DNA of 64,000 nucleotides from Pacificibacter marinus (lineage in GTDB: Bacteria; Pseudomonadota; Alphaproteobacteria; Rhodobacterales; Rhodobacteraceae): assembly GCF_018860665.1 (NCBI RefSeq), contig NZ_JAHKPK010000025.1, positions 100,279 through 164,278 on the forward strand. Direction: 5' to 3'. The notes under the pieces were generated by a model that worked only from the letters and a program-made list of their open reading frames with translations, was not told the DNA's origin and did not search any database. Below, piece by piece: positions 23,750 to 33,430 of this stretch (positions are counted from its first letter, which is position 1; the number at the start of each line of letters is the position of its first letter). Both the position numbers and the translations under genes were made by a program.

Positions 23750-26332
23750 ATGACGCAACTGCGGCACGGTATATTTAAAGCTTCTCCCTTTAGGGACGCG
23801 GGCCCACAGGCGTTTCGAGCCTCAAACAACGCCAGCCGAACACCAATCGGGCAAATGCTTGTCGATATAGGCGCGCTGACCGCGCAAGATTTGGTTCGCG
23901 CCACTGCGATGCGTCAACGCCATGATGCGCGGATCGGCGATATTTTGTTGGCGCATGGCATGGTGAACGAAACGACTCTATACGCCATTTTGGCCAAGCA
24001 ATATGGCGCGGAAGTCGCGAATTTCGACGCCCATGCCGCAGATGTACGCTTGATTGATGCGCTTGGGGCCGACGAATGCTTGCGCAAAGGGCTCCTGCCG
24101 TGGCGTCGCGTTGGCTCAACCGTGCTTATCGCATCCTGCCGCCCCGAACAATTCGAAGACATGCGCCCCCGTCTGACGGCGCTGTTTGGGCCTGTGCGCA
24201 TGGCGGTGATTTCAGAAACAACGATGCATGAGGCTTTGATGCAATCGCGTCAACGCAAGCTTGCAAAGGCCGCAGAGACCCGCGTTGCAGCTCATGAAAG
24301 CTGTCGCGAACTTGATATTGCCCGCCTCACCCGTGTGATGTCGGCCATTGGTTTCGTTGTCATTGCCGCGACAGTTGCCTTTCCACATGCGATGTTTTTG
24401 GCTCTGGTGTGCTGGGCCATTTTGGTCCTTGTCATCACATCTATCTTGAAACTTGCGGCCGCGTTTGCACAGGCGCGTGTGTCGCAAAAACGCCAATCTA
24501 CCTTTAGCACGACACGGCGTACGCAAAAATTACCCACCGTGTCGGTGATGGTACCGCTGTTTCATGAACGCGAGATTGCAGGACGGCTGGTCAAGCGCCT
24601 GTCAAAACTGACCTATCCGCGCGAACTTTTGGACATTTGCCTTGTGGTTGAGGAAGATGACACCATCACCCAAGACGCCGTCGCGCGTACAGACCTGCCC
24701 CGTTGGATGCGGATGATTGTTGTGCCCCGTGGCGGCGTCAAAACCAAACCGCGGGCGTTGAACTTTGCACTCGATTTTTGCCGTGGCACACTTATTGGCA
24801 TCTATGATGCAGAAGACGCACCCGAGCCGGACCAAATCCACAAAGTGGCGCATCATTTTGCCCAAGCGCCCCCCGATGTGGCCTGCGTGCAAGGTATTCT
24901 GGATTTTTACAACGCCCGCACCAACTGGCTTGCACGGTGTTTTACCGTTGAATATGCCTCTTGGTTTCGCATTATTTTGCCTGGGTATGAACGCCTTGGG
25001 CTGGTCGTACCATTGGGGGGGACAACTTTGTTTTTCCGCCGTGAAGCCATTGAAAAGCTTGGCGGTTGGGATGCTCATAATGTGACAGAGGATGCAGATC
25101 TGGGCATTCGATTGGCCCGCCATGGCTATCGCACCGAGCTTATTCGTACCGTCACCGACGAAGAGGCAAATTGCCGGTTGTGGCCATGGATCAAACAGCG
25201 ATCACGCTGGCTCAAAGGCTATGCGATGACTTGGGCGATGCATATGCGCAATCCACGCAAATTATTGGCAGATTTGGGCTGGTGGAAATTCTTTGGCGTA
25301 CAGGTTTTGTTCTTTGGGGCTTTGTCCAATTTCTTACTTGCGCCGCTGCTGTGGTCGTTTTGGTCTATGCCGCTCGGACTGCATCATCCGTTACAAGACG
25401 TCGTGCCAAACGGAACTTTCTTGGCATTGGGCGCTTTGTTTTTAATGTCAGAAGTGATCACCGTCGCAATTGGCATGCTGGCCACCTCAACGCCGAAACA
25501 CAAAGGGCTTTGGAAATGGGTGCCCACATTGCATTTCTATTATCCACTGGGCACTCTGGCCGCGATCAAAGGGTTGTGGGAAGTGGTCACGCGACCATAT
25601 TATTGGGATAAAACCGCCCATGGTTTGCATGATCTGATTGCAGATCCAGATCACCAAGACAACGTCTCCCCCCAAGTTGAACAAAAGCCGAAGATATCTG
25701 TCCAAGATGCAGGCAGCGCAACCGGCGACCAACTGAATGTTGACGCTTTTGCGGTGACACAGAGCGCACAAACCCATTCGGATGCGACGGTTCTACACTC
25801 TACTGCGCCCTTGGTTTTAAAGCCCTGCAACCGTGTTGCCATAGGGGACGTGCCATATAAATTAACGCAGGCCAATCGCGTTGATCCACCGACTTTCAAA
25901 CACGCGTCAGGGTTTCGTGAAGCCCGCGCAGATTTTGACAATATGCCAGCGGCAACACCTAGGCAGCGACGCCTGACCTTTGGATTGAATTTGGCATATG
26001 ATGTGAAAGACATCGTGCCAGTGTCAGAGCCAGTGCAAAACGACGCAGGCTTCACTGGTGCGAACAGTGATCTGTCACCTGTACGCCCAGCGCCAAAACG
26101 TCATGGCTCCGACACATCGGCACATGAAAACCCAATCGCCACCGGCCAGAATATTATGCCAAAATTGCTGCAAAATCTACCGCGCCCAGTCGCGGACAAC
26201 GCACAAATGGCGCCCGATATGGCGCATACGGCGGCGTTTTCAGACACACCCGAGTGGTTGCCTGTATCGCCCCGTCAAAAACTCCGTCGTTTAAAACGCG
26301 CAATCAACGGCCTGAGCCCAAAGCGGAAATAA
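23750..26332 (+). CDS. MshEN domain-family 2 glycosyltransferase fusion, membrane protein
   Basis: 860 residues. Residues 30-170 form an MshEN/GspE N-terminal-like domain with tandem motifs PIGQMLVDIG...RQ (32-56) and RIGDILLAHG...KQ (61-84), the layout of c-di-GMP-binding MshEN domains. Membrane segments occur at about 197-240. The processive GT2 domain (262-490) carries DAED (353-356), TEDAD (446-450) and QRSRW (483-487). Further membrane segments lie at about 505-610. A disordered Pro/Ala/Thr-rich tail (about 630-835) ends in a basic stretch. It resembles cellulose-synthase-like and NfrB-like enzymes. The product polysaccharide is unknown. A CtrA box precedes it. Confidence 0.85.
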   Translation: MTQLRHGIFKASPFRDAGPQAFRASNNASRTPIGQMLVDIGALTAQDLVRATAMRQRHDARIGDILLAHGMVNETTLYAILAKQYGAEVANFDAHAADVRLIDALGADECLRKGLLPWRRVGSTVLIASCRPEQFEDMRPRLTALFGPVRMAVISETTMHEALMQSRQRKLAKAAETRVAAHESCRELDIARLTRVMSAIGFVVIAATVAFPHAMFLALVCWAILVLVITSILKLAAAFAQARVSQKRQSTFSTTRRTQKLPTVSVMVPLFHEREIAGRLVKRLSKLTYPRELLDICLVVEEDDTITQDAVARTDLPRWMRMIVVPRGGVKTKPRALNFALDFCRGTLIGIYDAEDAPEPDQIHKVAHHFAQAPPDVACVQGILDFYNARTNWLARCFTVEYASWFRIILPGYERLGLVVPLGGTTLFFRREAIEKLGGWDAHNVTEDADLGIRLARHGYRTELIRTVTDEEANCRLWPWIKQRSRWLKGYAMTWAMHMRNPRKLLADLGWWKFFGVQVLFFGALSNFLLAPLLWSFWSMPLGLHHPLQDVVPNGTFLALGALFLMSEVITVAIGMLATSTPKHKGLWKWVPTLHFYYPLGTLAAIKGLWEVVTRPYYWDKTAHGLHDLIADPDHQDNVSPQVEQKPKISVQDAGSATGDQLNVDAFAVTQSAQTHSDATVLHSTAPLVLKPCNRVAIGDVPYKLTQANRVDPPTFKHASGFREARADFDNMPAATPRQRRLTFGLNLAYDVKDIVPVSEPVQNDAGFTGANSDLSPVRPAPKRHGSDTSAHENPIATGQNIMPKLLQNLPRPVADNAQMAPDMAHTAAFSDTPEWLPVSPRQKLRRLKRAINGLSPKRK

Positions 26333-26336
26333 ATTC

Positions 26337-27017
26337 TTAACGCTCTGTTTCCGCATCTATTTTAAGGCGCGTCACAAAGGCCTTGGAAATATGATTGCTT
26401 AAAGCGGCATGGGCGGCATTGCCATCACCAGCCTCAATCGCGGATACGATTTGATTGTGTTCATCGATGGCTTCTGCCCCACGTCCTTCGACGGCCAAAG
26501 AGGTCGTCGCCAAAAGCGCCATGGAGCGATGCACCAAATCCAACTGCTTGACCAAATAGCGATTGTGCGACGCCAAATGAATCTGTTTGTGAAACCGTCT
26601 GTTCGCCTTTGAAAGCGCATCAGGATCAGCGACCAAAGCGCGATCTTCATCGACCATATCACGCAGCACGCGGATTTCTTCCGGGGTGGCATGGCGCGCG
26701 GCCAATCGTGCGGCCAAACCTTCAAGTTCAGTACGCACCACGTAAAGATCAGCCATTTGATTGTGATCCAAGGAAGCCACAATCAATGAGCGCCCATCGC
26801 GGGTGAGCATAGATTGGGTTTCCAACCGTTGCAGCGCCTCGCGAATTGGGGTGCGCGACACACCAAAGCGTTCGGCAAGCTCGCTTTCAACCAAGCGATC
26901 ACCAGGGCGATAAATACCTGTATCGATGGCTTCCAAGATCAAACTATAGGCGTCTTTTTGTCCGACGGCCTGTCCAGAGATCTGGCCTGAAGCGTGATCT
27001 TTATGTGCATCTTTCAT
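26337..27017 (-). CDS. GntR-family (FadR/FCD) transcriptional regulator
   Basis: 226 residues from ATG 27017 behind AAAGGGGA; the upstream start at 27050 is weaker. The N-terminal winged helix (about 20-85) has LAERFGVSRTPIREALQRLE, followed by an all-helical FCD domain (about 95-220) with metal-binding-type positions R/D/H in LYVVRTELEG, RFHKQIHLASHN and EHNQIVSAI. FCD regulators sense small carboxylic acids. The target is not evident: neighbours are the glycosyltransferase (convergent) and a HAD phosphatase (divergent). Confidence 0.85.
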   Translation of the reverse strand: MKDAHKDHASGQISGQAVGQKDAYSLILEAIDTGIYRPGDRLVESELAERFGVSRTPIREALQRLETQSMLTRDGRSLIVASLDHNQMADLYVVRTELEGLAARLAARHATPEEIRVLRDMVDEDRALVADPDALSKANRRFHKQIHLASHNRYLVKQLDLVHRSMALLATTSLAVEGRGAEAIDEHNQIVSAIEAGDGNAAHAALSNHISKAFVTRLKIDAETER

Positions 27018-27131
27018 CGGCGTCCCCTTTACCGTACGAGGCTGCACCATAAACAGGCCCGTTGCGATGGTTCAAGCTTTAACAGGCTAAAGGGGCTTGT
27101 TTGATCCAAACCGCAGGCCTAACAAGGGGCC

Positions 27132-27782
27132 ATGGTGCAAAAACAATTCTCTCATGTGCGCACGTGGATCTTTGATCTCGACAACACGCTTTACCCGCCT
27201 GCAACCTCGTTGTTTCCGCAAATCGAGATCAAGATGACGGCGTTTATGATGCAAACTCTTGGCGTTTCCCACGCTGAGGCGAGCGCCCTGCGCACCACAT
27301 ATTGGCGTGATCATGGCACCACATTGGCAGGGCTGATGAAGCTGCACGGCGTAGAGCCCTATCCCTATTTGGAAGATGTGCACGACATTGATTTCACTGT
27401 ACTTGATCCTGCCCCAGAGCTGCGCAAAGCGATTGAGGCGCTCCCTGGACGCAAAATCATTTTTACAAATGGCACCGCGCCCTATGCAGGCGATGTGCTA
27501 GAGGCACGTGGGCTGTCTGGTGTGTTCGATGCCACCTACGGCGTTGAACACGCAAACTTTGAGCCAAAACCAAACGCTGATGCCTATACGCGTGTCATTG
27601 AACAAGACGGGCTGGATCCCACCGAAGCCGCGATGTTCGAAGATGATCCTCGCAACCTAGAAGTGCCACATGCCTTAGGCATGAAAACCGTCCACGTCGC
27701 CCCCAAAAATGAGATCACGGGGCGTGAGTATATTCATCACCATACGGATGATTTGGCGCGTTTTTTAGTCAGCACCCAATAA
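27132..27782 (+). CDS. HAD-superfamily pyrimidine 5'-nucleotidase-like hydrolase
   Basis: 216 residues. HAD motif I is DLDNTLYP (D15 nucleophile, D17), motif II FTNGT, motif III lysine in FEPKPN and motif IV FEDDPRNLEVPHALG. The combination and length match the alphaproteobacterial pyrimidine 5'-nucleotidase subfamily (SDT1-like), which removes phosphate from UMP or CMP. The exact substrate is not determined here. AAGGGG precedes the start. Confidence 0.88.
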   Translation: MVQKQFSHVRTWIFDLDNTLYPPATSLFPQIEIKMTAFMMQTLGVSHAEASALRTTYWRDHGTTLAGLMKLHGVEPYPYLEDVHDIDFTVLDPAPELRKAIEALPGRKIIFTNGTAPYAGDVLEARGLSGVFDATYGVEHANFEPKPNADAYTRVIEQDGLDPTEAAMFEDDPRNLEVPHALGMKTVHVAPKNEITGREYIHHHTDDLARFLVSTQ

Positions 27783-27943
27783 AAACGACGATAGATATAA
27801 TCCACAGGCCTTGCTGCTTTATGAGCATTTGAGTTCTATATCGCCAAGGTCTGAGGTTGTCATGCGACACCCCGCCACCCTGAAGTACTGACAGTCTTTC
27901 GTTAAAAGCTGACTTTGAAATACATCATTGACGGAGAGTCAGA

Positions 27944-28168
27944 ATGACGCACGCGCAGACCAGCCCTTTGACAGACACTGAACACCATGATGAGAAATAT
28001 ATCGCAACACCGCGTCAAGTTGCTATGACGCTGACGATCATCAGCCTCCTTGGTGCAGTCATTGCTGGGGCCATCGCGCTGTTTGGCTGGCCTGTTCTGG
28101 GTCTTGTGGCCTTGGCCTGTGTGCCAATCGTTTTTGTCTGCTTGATTCTTTTGACCGTCGGCAAATAG
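27944..28168 (+). CDS. Small two-helix membrane protein, unknown
   Basis: 74 residues. A polar N-terminus (1-25) precedes two adjacent hydrophobic segments (about 28-46 and 49-70) and a short VGK end. GGAGAG sits at proper spacing before the ATG. No family recognised with certainty. Its neighbours give no functional hint. Confidence 0.65.
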   Translation: MTHAQTSPLTDTEHHDEKYIATPRQVAMTLTIISLLGAVIAGAIALFGWPVLGLVALACVPIVFVCLILLTVGK

Positions 28169-28303
28169 AACTTTCCTCTGACACCACCCTGAGACAGGCT
28201 GCCGCTTGGACATTGCATGGATTTGCGCCTATCACTTGGGCTCAGACTTGCACTGACGCCAAGACTTGCAACATTTGCGCCACCATGCGCGAAGGAATAA
28301 CCC

Positions 28304-29530
28304 ATGACCCAGACAGCTCAGAAACCCAACCGCCCCAAAGTCGATGTGCTTGTTGTTGGCGGGGGCATTTCAGGCATGATTGCGGCGGCGGCTTTTGGCG
28401 CCTCTGGGTTTAAAACCTTGATGATTGACCCTGTTCCGCCTGTGATCGTAGGCGATGAGGTTGGCACTGATTTACGCTCGACCGCATTTTTACGCCCTGC
28501 GCGCGATCTGTTTGAAAAAATTGGCGTTTGGGACCAGCTTGCCCCCCATGCCACACCGCTTGAGGGTCTGCGCATTGTCGACACTACTGACGGCCCAGAC
28601 GGGCCTGTGTTGCGCAACGAGCGTCAGTTTGAAGGGCGTGAAACAGCCGACGAACCCTTCGGGTGGAATTTTCTCAACTGGCACATGCGGCGCGAATTGA
28701 TGCGCATTTTGCCGAACATCCCACAAACCGAAATCCGCTATGGCGTTGGGTTCAAATCCATGTTGACCCGCACGGGGTCTGCCATTGTTACATTGACGGA
28801 CGGCGCGTCGGTTGAGGCGAAATTGGTTGTGGCCGCCGACGGGCGCGACTCGTCTGTGCGCACAGCCGCAGGGGTCGGAGTGTCCACCACGCGCTATGGG
28901 CAAAAATCGCTGGCCTTTACAGCCTTTCACGACGTGCCACACGGCAATCTATCGACCGAGATTTACCGCGATGGGGGCCCTTTCACCATGGTGCCGTTGA
29001 AAGACATAGACGGCAGGCCAGCCTCCGCCATCGTTTGGATGAACAAAGGCCCTAAGGCGATTGAGCTTTTGAACATGGATATACCTGCCTTTAACGCAGA
29101 GATGACGGATCGCTCGGCGGGGCTTTATGGCAATCTTGAACTGGCCTCACAGCGCGGGGTCTTTCCCATCATCACCCAAGTGGCGGATCAATTGTCCGCA
29201 CAGCGAGTCGCGATTATCGCGGAAGCCGCACATGTGCTGCCCCCGATTGGCGCGCAAGGTTTGAACACATCGCTGAACGATCTGGCCGAACTGTTGACAC
29301 TGTGCGAGGCCAATGGCGGCGATATAGGTCATACTGCCATGCTTGACGCCTATGCGCGCAGCCGACACCGCGACATCACCGCCCGCGCCCGCGTCGTGGA
29401 TCTGTTCAACCGTGTGGTGCAATCCGAAGACAGCATTTTGCAATCTGTGCGCCTGCTGGGTCTCAAAGCCGTTCATGATATCAAGCCTGTACGAATGGGT
29501 GTCATGCGTGCAGGGCTTGGGCCACTTTAA
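28304..29530 (+). CDS. UbiH/COQ6-family FAD-dependent monooxygenase
   Basis: 408 residues. The dinucleotide-binding GGGISGMIAAAA opens the protein, VVAADGRDSSVR supplies the DG motif, and AEAAHVLPPIGAQGLN is the second FAD motif (the usual GD is AE here, as in the UbiH-like branch of alphaproteobacteria). It is probably a ubiquinone ring hydroxylase, a membrane-associated step in ubiquinone synthesis. Which ring position is modified cannot be told. AAGGA precedes the ATG. Confidence 0.82.
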   Translation: MTQTAQKPNRPKVDVLVVGGGISGMIAAAAFGASGFKTLMIDPVPPVIVGDEVGTDLRSTAFLRPARDLFEKIGVWDQLAPHATPLEGLRIVDTTDGPDGPVLRNERQFEGRETADEPFGWNFLNWHMRRELMRILPNIPQTEIRYGVGFKSMLTRTGSAIVTLTDGASVEAKLVVAADGRDSSVRTAAGVGVSTTRYGQKSLAFTAFHDVPHGNLSTEIYRDGGPFTMVPLKDIDGRPASAIVWMNKGPKAIELLNMDIPAFNAEMTDRSAGLYGNLELASQRGVFPIITQVADQLSAQRVAIIAEAAHVLPPIGAQGLNTSLNDLAELLTLCEANGGDIGHTAMLDAYARSRHRDITARARVVDLFNRVVQSEDSILQSVRLLGLKAVHDIKPVRMGVMRAGLGPL

Positions 29531-29561
29531 AACCCACGCCTCACCAAAGCTCATGCTTGAG

Positions 29562-29602
29562 ACGCGACTGGATGCCATCCTATTCAGCCAGAACAGTCGC
29601 GT
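29562..29602. repeat. Inverted repeat after the UbiH-like gene
   Basis: 9-bp arms ACGCGACTG/CAGTCGCGT with a 23-nt loop. No T run follows, so it may be an mRNA-end structure rather than a terminator. The rest of the 29531-29801 interval shows no gene. Confidence 0.4.
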
Positions 29603-29801
29603 ATTTGCGCAAAAGCCACGCTTTTCCCACGACATGCGACAGGATCGGCAAGCCGCTAGACAAATTAACACTTTTAGCCTTAACCTTAACCCTTAGACGC
29701 GTGGTGCTGCGCAAAGGGTCTCGGTAGAAGACCTGTAGCCCATAGATAAGCGTCATCTTGAGGCAGCGGGTGTCAAAACCCAAGACATACAGGCAAAGCA
29801 T

Positions 29802-30905
29802 ATGGCAACCGAAGAGATTCTCGTGATGGGCTCGTCCCTTCTCGACAACGTTTCTGTTAGTACAAACCACGGCGGCCAAAATGGCGGTCGCGTGATGATC
29901 AAAAACGGTGACACCGATTTTGATACAGACGATGTCATCGTCATTACAGTGGAAGACGTCTATAATGGTGAGGTGACAGGCCAAAGCAAGGTCGTGGGCA
30001 TCATCGTCTACGATTCCCCCACCGACTATGTAAATGGTACGGTGAAATACACCTATGAGCCTATGAACCCTGGACAATCGGCCACGATTCAAAGCGATCT
30101 TTCAGGGCTGGGCGATACATATCTGCGCTTTAACGCAAACGTGCTGGTCTCTTCTGATGGTGGCCCAAGTTTGAACAATGTATTGATTGCCCCAGGACAA
30201 GACCTCACAGACCTGCGCCCGATCATCCAGATCGACCATGAAACCGACATGGATTATGATGGCGATGGCGTGATCGACAAGATTGGCGATGGCAATTTCA
30301 ACGTCGACAACAACGTCTTTGCCGAAGATATCATCGGGGCTGCCGTATGCTTGACCCGCGGTACGCTGATCGACACTCCAAATGGCCCGAAATACATCGA
30401 GACCCTGAAAGCGGGCGACATGGTCAACACGCTCGACAATGGCCCGCAAGCCATTCGTTGGATCGGCGCGCGTACAATGCCCGCGCAAGCCGCGTTGGCG
30501 CCTGTGCTGATCAAAGCTGGTGCCATGGGCAATCTGCGTGATCTCAAAGTGTCGCAAAACCACCGCATGTTGGTGCGCGGCCCCCAAGCACAAATCCTGT
30601 TCGGTGAACGTGATGTTCTGGTCGCCGCCAAACATCTGGTCAACGACGATAAAATCCGCATCGTGAGCGGTGGAACAGTCGATTATTTCCACATGCTGTT
30701 TGACACACACCAGATCATCTTCGCCGAAAGTTGCCCCACTGAAAGCCTGTTTCCGGGTCAAGAGGCCCTCGATGCCGTGTCTGGTGATGCACGCGCAGAG
30801 ATTCTAACCATCTTCCCCGAACTGAGTGATGACAGCAGCACAGCTCAATTGTCACGTTATGAGTTGAAATCATGGGAAGCAGAAGCCCTCAAACGCGCTG
30901 TTTAG
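29802..30905 (+). CDS. Hint-domain (Hedgehog/intein-like) protein
   Basis: 367 residues. An N-terminal beta-rich, Asp/Gly-rich region (1-180; DYDGDGVIDKIGDGN is calcium-loop-like) precedes a Hint_2 domain (about 181-330) that begins with the nucleophile-position C183 in AVCLTRGTLIDTP and includes SQNHRMLVRG and FHMLFDTHQIIFAES. Such proteins are abundant in roseobacters and are often secreted. No classical signal peptide is visible, and type I secretion is possible because of the Asp/Gly repeats. Autoprocessing has not been shown for this type. Confidence 0.8.
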   Translation: MATEEILVMGSSLLDNVSVSTNHGGQNGGRVMIKNGDTDFDTDDVIVITVEDVYNGEVTGQSKVVGIIVYDSPTDYVNGTVKYTYEPMNPGQSATIQSDLSGLGDTYLRFNANVLVSSDGGPSLNNVLIAPGQDLTDLRPIIQIDHETDMDYDGDGVIDKIGDGNFNVDNNVFAEDIIGAAVCLTRGTLIDTPNGPKYIETLKAGDMVNTLDNGPQAIRWIGARTMPAQAALAPVLIKAGAMGNLRDLKVSQNHRMLVRGPQAQILFGERDVLVAAKHLVNDDKIRIVSGGTVDYFHMLFDTHQIIFAESCPTESLFPGQEALDAVSGDARAEILTIFPELSDDSSTAQLSRYELKSWEAEALKRAV

Positions 30906-31001
30906 CCAATATTACTGACGGCGGCGGGCGGGCATAGGCCTTGCCCCCCGCCCTGCCATATCTTAGAACGCGGATGAACCTGATTTACCGGAGCCCGCGT
31001 C

Positions 31002-32516
31002 ATGCTTGACACCATTCAATACACAAGTCCAAAGCCCAAAGTGATTGCGGGTGCAAAACACGACTGGGAACTGGTCATCGGTCTTGAAATTCACGCTCAG
31101 GTGCAAAGCAACGCCAAGCTGTTTTCCGGCGCCTCTACGCAATTCGGTGCAGAGCCCAACTCGAACGTGGCTTTCGTTGACAGCGCCATGCCCGGCATGC
31201 TGCCAGTGATCAACGAATACTGTGTCGAACAAGCGGTGCGTACAGGTCTTGGCCTGAAAGCCAAAATCAACCTGTTCTCAGCCTTTGATCGCAAAAACTA
31301 TTTTTATCCTGATTTGCCCCAAGGGTACCAAATTTCGCAGCTCTATCACCCCATCGTGGGCGAAGGCGAAGTTCTGGTTGATATGGAACCCGGTGTGGCA
31401 CGCAAAGTGCGCATCGAGCGCATCCACTTGGAACAAGACGCGGGTAAATCCATCCACGATATGGACCCGACCATGTCGTTCGTCGACCTCAACCGCACCG
31501 GTGTTGCATTGATGGAAATCGTATCGTTTCCAGATATTCGTGGCCCCGAAGAAGCCGCTGCCTATGTGTTGAAGCTGCGCCAAATTCTACGGTATTTGGG
31601 GACATGCGATGGCAACATGCAAAACGGCTCTATGCGTGCAGATGTGAACGTCTCTGTCTGCCGTGTTGGCCAATACGAGAAATTTGCAGAAACAGGTGAT
31701 TTCAGTCACTTGGGCACGCGTTGTGAGTTGAAAAACATGAACTCCACCCGCTTTATCCAAGCTGCAATCGACTATGAGGCGCGCCGCCAAATCGCCATCA
31801 TCGAAGACGGTGGAGAGATCAAGCAAGAAACACGCCTGTACGATGCGGACAAGAACGAAACCCGTTCTATGCGCTCTAAAGAAGAAGCGCACGATTACCG
31901 TTACTTCCCTGATCCCGATCTTTTGCCTTTGGAAATCGAACAGGCTTGGGTGGATGACATCAAAGCCAGCTTGCCTGAATTGCCAGACGAGAAAAAAGCC
32001 CGTTTTGTGATCGAATTTGGCCTGTCCGAATATGACGCATCGGTCTTGACCGCAGACACCGCCAATGCCGCTTATTTTGAACGCGTGGCAGAGGGCACAG
32101 ACGGCAAACTGGCCGCCAACTGGGTGATCAACGAATTGTTTGGTCGTTTGAAAAAAGACGACAAAGACATTGCAGACAGCCCTGTGTCAGCCGAACAGCT
32201 TGGCGGCGTGGTCAAATTGATCAAATCCGGCGACATCTCTGGCAAAATCGCCAAAGACCTGTTCGAGATCGTCTACACTGAAGGCGGCGATCCAGCACAG
32301 ATCGTCGAAGAGCGCGGCATGAAACAGGTCACAGACATGGGCGCCATCGAAGCGGCTGTGGACGCAGCTATCGCAGCCAATCCTGCACAGGTCGAAAAAG
32401 CCAAACAAAACCCCAAACTGGTTGGGTTCTTTGTGGGTCAGGTGATGAAAGCGTCAGGCGGCAAAGCCAACCCTGCAGCGGTGAACGAATTGGTTGTGAA
32501 AAAGCTTGGGCTTTAA
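31002..32516 (+). CDS. gatB: Aspartyl/glutamyl-tRNA amidotransferase subunit B
   Basis: 504 residues, standard length. GLEIHAQV near residue 30, [33 protein letters not shown] and [15 protein letters not shown] identify the kinase/cradle domain; the C-terminal YqeY-like tail domain spans about 350-500. GatB activates mischarged Glu-tRNA(Gln) or Asp-tRNA(Asn) for amidation with GatA and GatC. gatA and gatC are not adjacent. GGAG precedes the start. Confidence 0.98.
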   Translation: MLDTIQYTSPKPKVIAGAKHDWELVIGLEIHAQVQSNAKLFSGASTQFGAEPNSNVAFVDSAMPGMLPVINEYCVEQAVRTGLGLKAKINLFSAFDRKNYFYPDLPQGYQISQLYHPIVGEGEVLVDMEPGVARKVRIERIHLEQDAGKSIHDMDPTMSFVDLNRTGVALMEIVSFPDIRGPEEAAAYVLKLRQILRYLGTCDGNMQNGSMRADVNVSVCRVGQYEKFAETGDFSHLGTRCELKNMNSTRFIQAAIDYEARRQIAIIEDGGEIKQETRLYDADKNETRSMRSKEEAHDYRYFPDPDLLPLEIEQAWVDDIKASLPELPDEKKARFVIEFGLSEYDASVLTADTANAAYFERVAEGTDGKLAANWVINELFGRLKKDDKDIADSPVSAEQLGGVVKLIKSGDISGKIAKDLFEIVYTEGGDPAQIVEERGMKQVTDMGAIEAAVDAAIAANPAQVEKAKQNPKLVGFFVGQVMKASGGKANPAAVNELVVKKLGL

Positions 32517-32548
32517 CCAAACCCGAACTTTACGATCATGAAAATTGA

Positions 32549-32582
32549 AAAACGGGGCGCTCATCGGAGGCCTCGTTTTTTT
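32549..32582 (+). terminator. Terminator after gatB
   Basis: 10-bp stem AAAACGGGGC with GCCTCGTTTT (one G-T), 11-nt loop, and a T7 run. Confidence 0.85.
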
Positions 32583-32685
32583 ACGCGTTAACAGAAGTTT
32601 GCGATCATTAGCAAAAACGCAAACCTTTTCATGCAATACACAGTCCATTAAGGTCTAACTAAGCCAGCCAATAACGGAGCCTTCC

Positions 32686-33093
32686 ATGTCAGCCTACGAG
32701 TACCGCGTCATCCCTGCCCCACGCCGAGGCGAAAAAGCCAAGGGCATCAAAACCCCTGAGGCCCGCATGGCACAGGCTATGGAAACCCGCCTGAATGCCC
32801 TTGGTGAAGAGGGCTGGGAATATCTGCGCTCTGATGTTGTGCCCATGGAAGAACGTGCAGGGCTGACCTCCAAAACCGTAAGCTACCACACCGTATTGAT
32901 TTTCCGCCGCGACGCCGATTTCGGTATGTTCACGGAAGAAAACAAAGGCTTCGGCACCTTTGCCCAAGAGGACGCCGACGCGTTGGCCGCCGCCGAAGAA
33001 GCCGAAGCTTTGGCGGATGACGCCACAGCACAGGCCGCAACACAGACGGAAACCAACGACAACGACGATCAAACCGATGCAGAGCGCGCCTAG
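32686..33093 (+). CDS. DUF4177 domain protein
   Basis: 135 residues. The N-terminal DUF4177 domain (about 1-80) has YEYRVIPAPRRG, ETRLNALGEEGWEYL and TVLIFRR. A low-complexity acidic/alanine tail follows (about 95-135). The family is small and of unknown function. GGAG precedes the ATG. It converges on bolA with 6 bp between the genes. Confidence 0.8.
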   Translation: MSAYEYRVIPAPRRGEKAKGIKTPEARMAQAMETRLNALGEEGWEYLRSDVVPMEERAGLTSKTVSYHTVLIFRRDADFGMFTEENKGFGTFAQEDADALAAAEEAEALADDATAQAATQTETNDNDDQTDAERA

Positions 33094-33099
33094 ATCACA

Positions 33100-33357
33100 T
33101 TAAACGTCCAAATCAAGTGCCAGTGCATGAATGCGCGGCACGATATCGCCAAGCGCCTTATGCACGGCACGATGTCGCGCCACGCGGGACAGCCCGTCAA
33201 AGGCGGCGGAGCGGATCAAAACGTTGAAATGCGTTTCGCCGTCGCCACCAGGATTGCCCGAATGCCCCGCATGCGAGGCACTGTCATCGACCACTTCCAA
33301 GCGTGTCGGCGAAAAAGCGTCGGTCAATCGTGATTTCATGTCATCTGAGATCGACAT
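33100..33357 (-). CDS. BolA-family protein
   Basis: 85 residues. The BolA fold is recognised by RLTDAFSPTRLEVVDDSASHAGH, the GETHFNVLIRSAAFDGLSRVARHR core and the ALGDIVPRIHALAL end. Histidines in SHAGH and VARHRAVH are the glutaredoxin/iron-sulfur partner residues of this family. It is likely BolA1-type with a role in iron-sulfur trafficking or stress. It is divergent from the J-domain gene, a neighbour pairing that is conserved upstream of cobS in related bacteria. Confidence 0.92.
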   Translation of the reverse strand: MSISDDMKSRLTDAFSPTRLEVVDDSASHAGHSGNPGGDGETHFNVLIRSAAFDGLSRVARHRAVHKALGDIVPRIHALALDLDV

Positions 33358-33430
33358 TTAGGCTTTCTCCTCTTTCCAAATTCTCCATATCGTCTATGGT
33401 CTTTTGCCTGAGTCTAGAAGGTTAAACCAC

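Noticed and set aside
29651-29700. Telomere-like TTAACC repeats or CtrA box before the Hint gene
   Set aside because: Only two or three imperfect copies, and no TTAA pair with 7-bp spacing.
30906-31001. Terminator between the Hint gene and gatB
   Set aside because: A GC-rich dyad is present but no T run follows, so it was not called.
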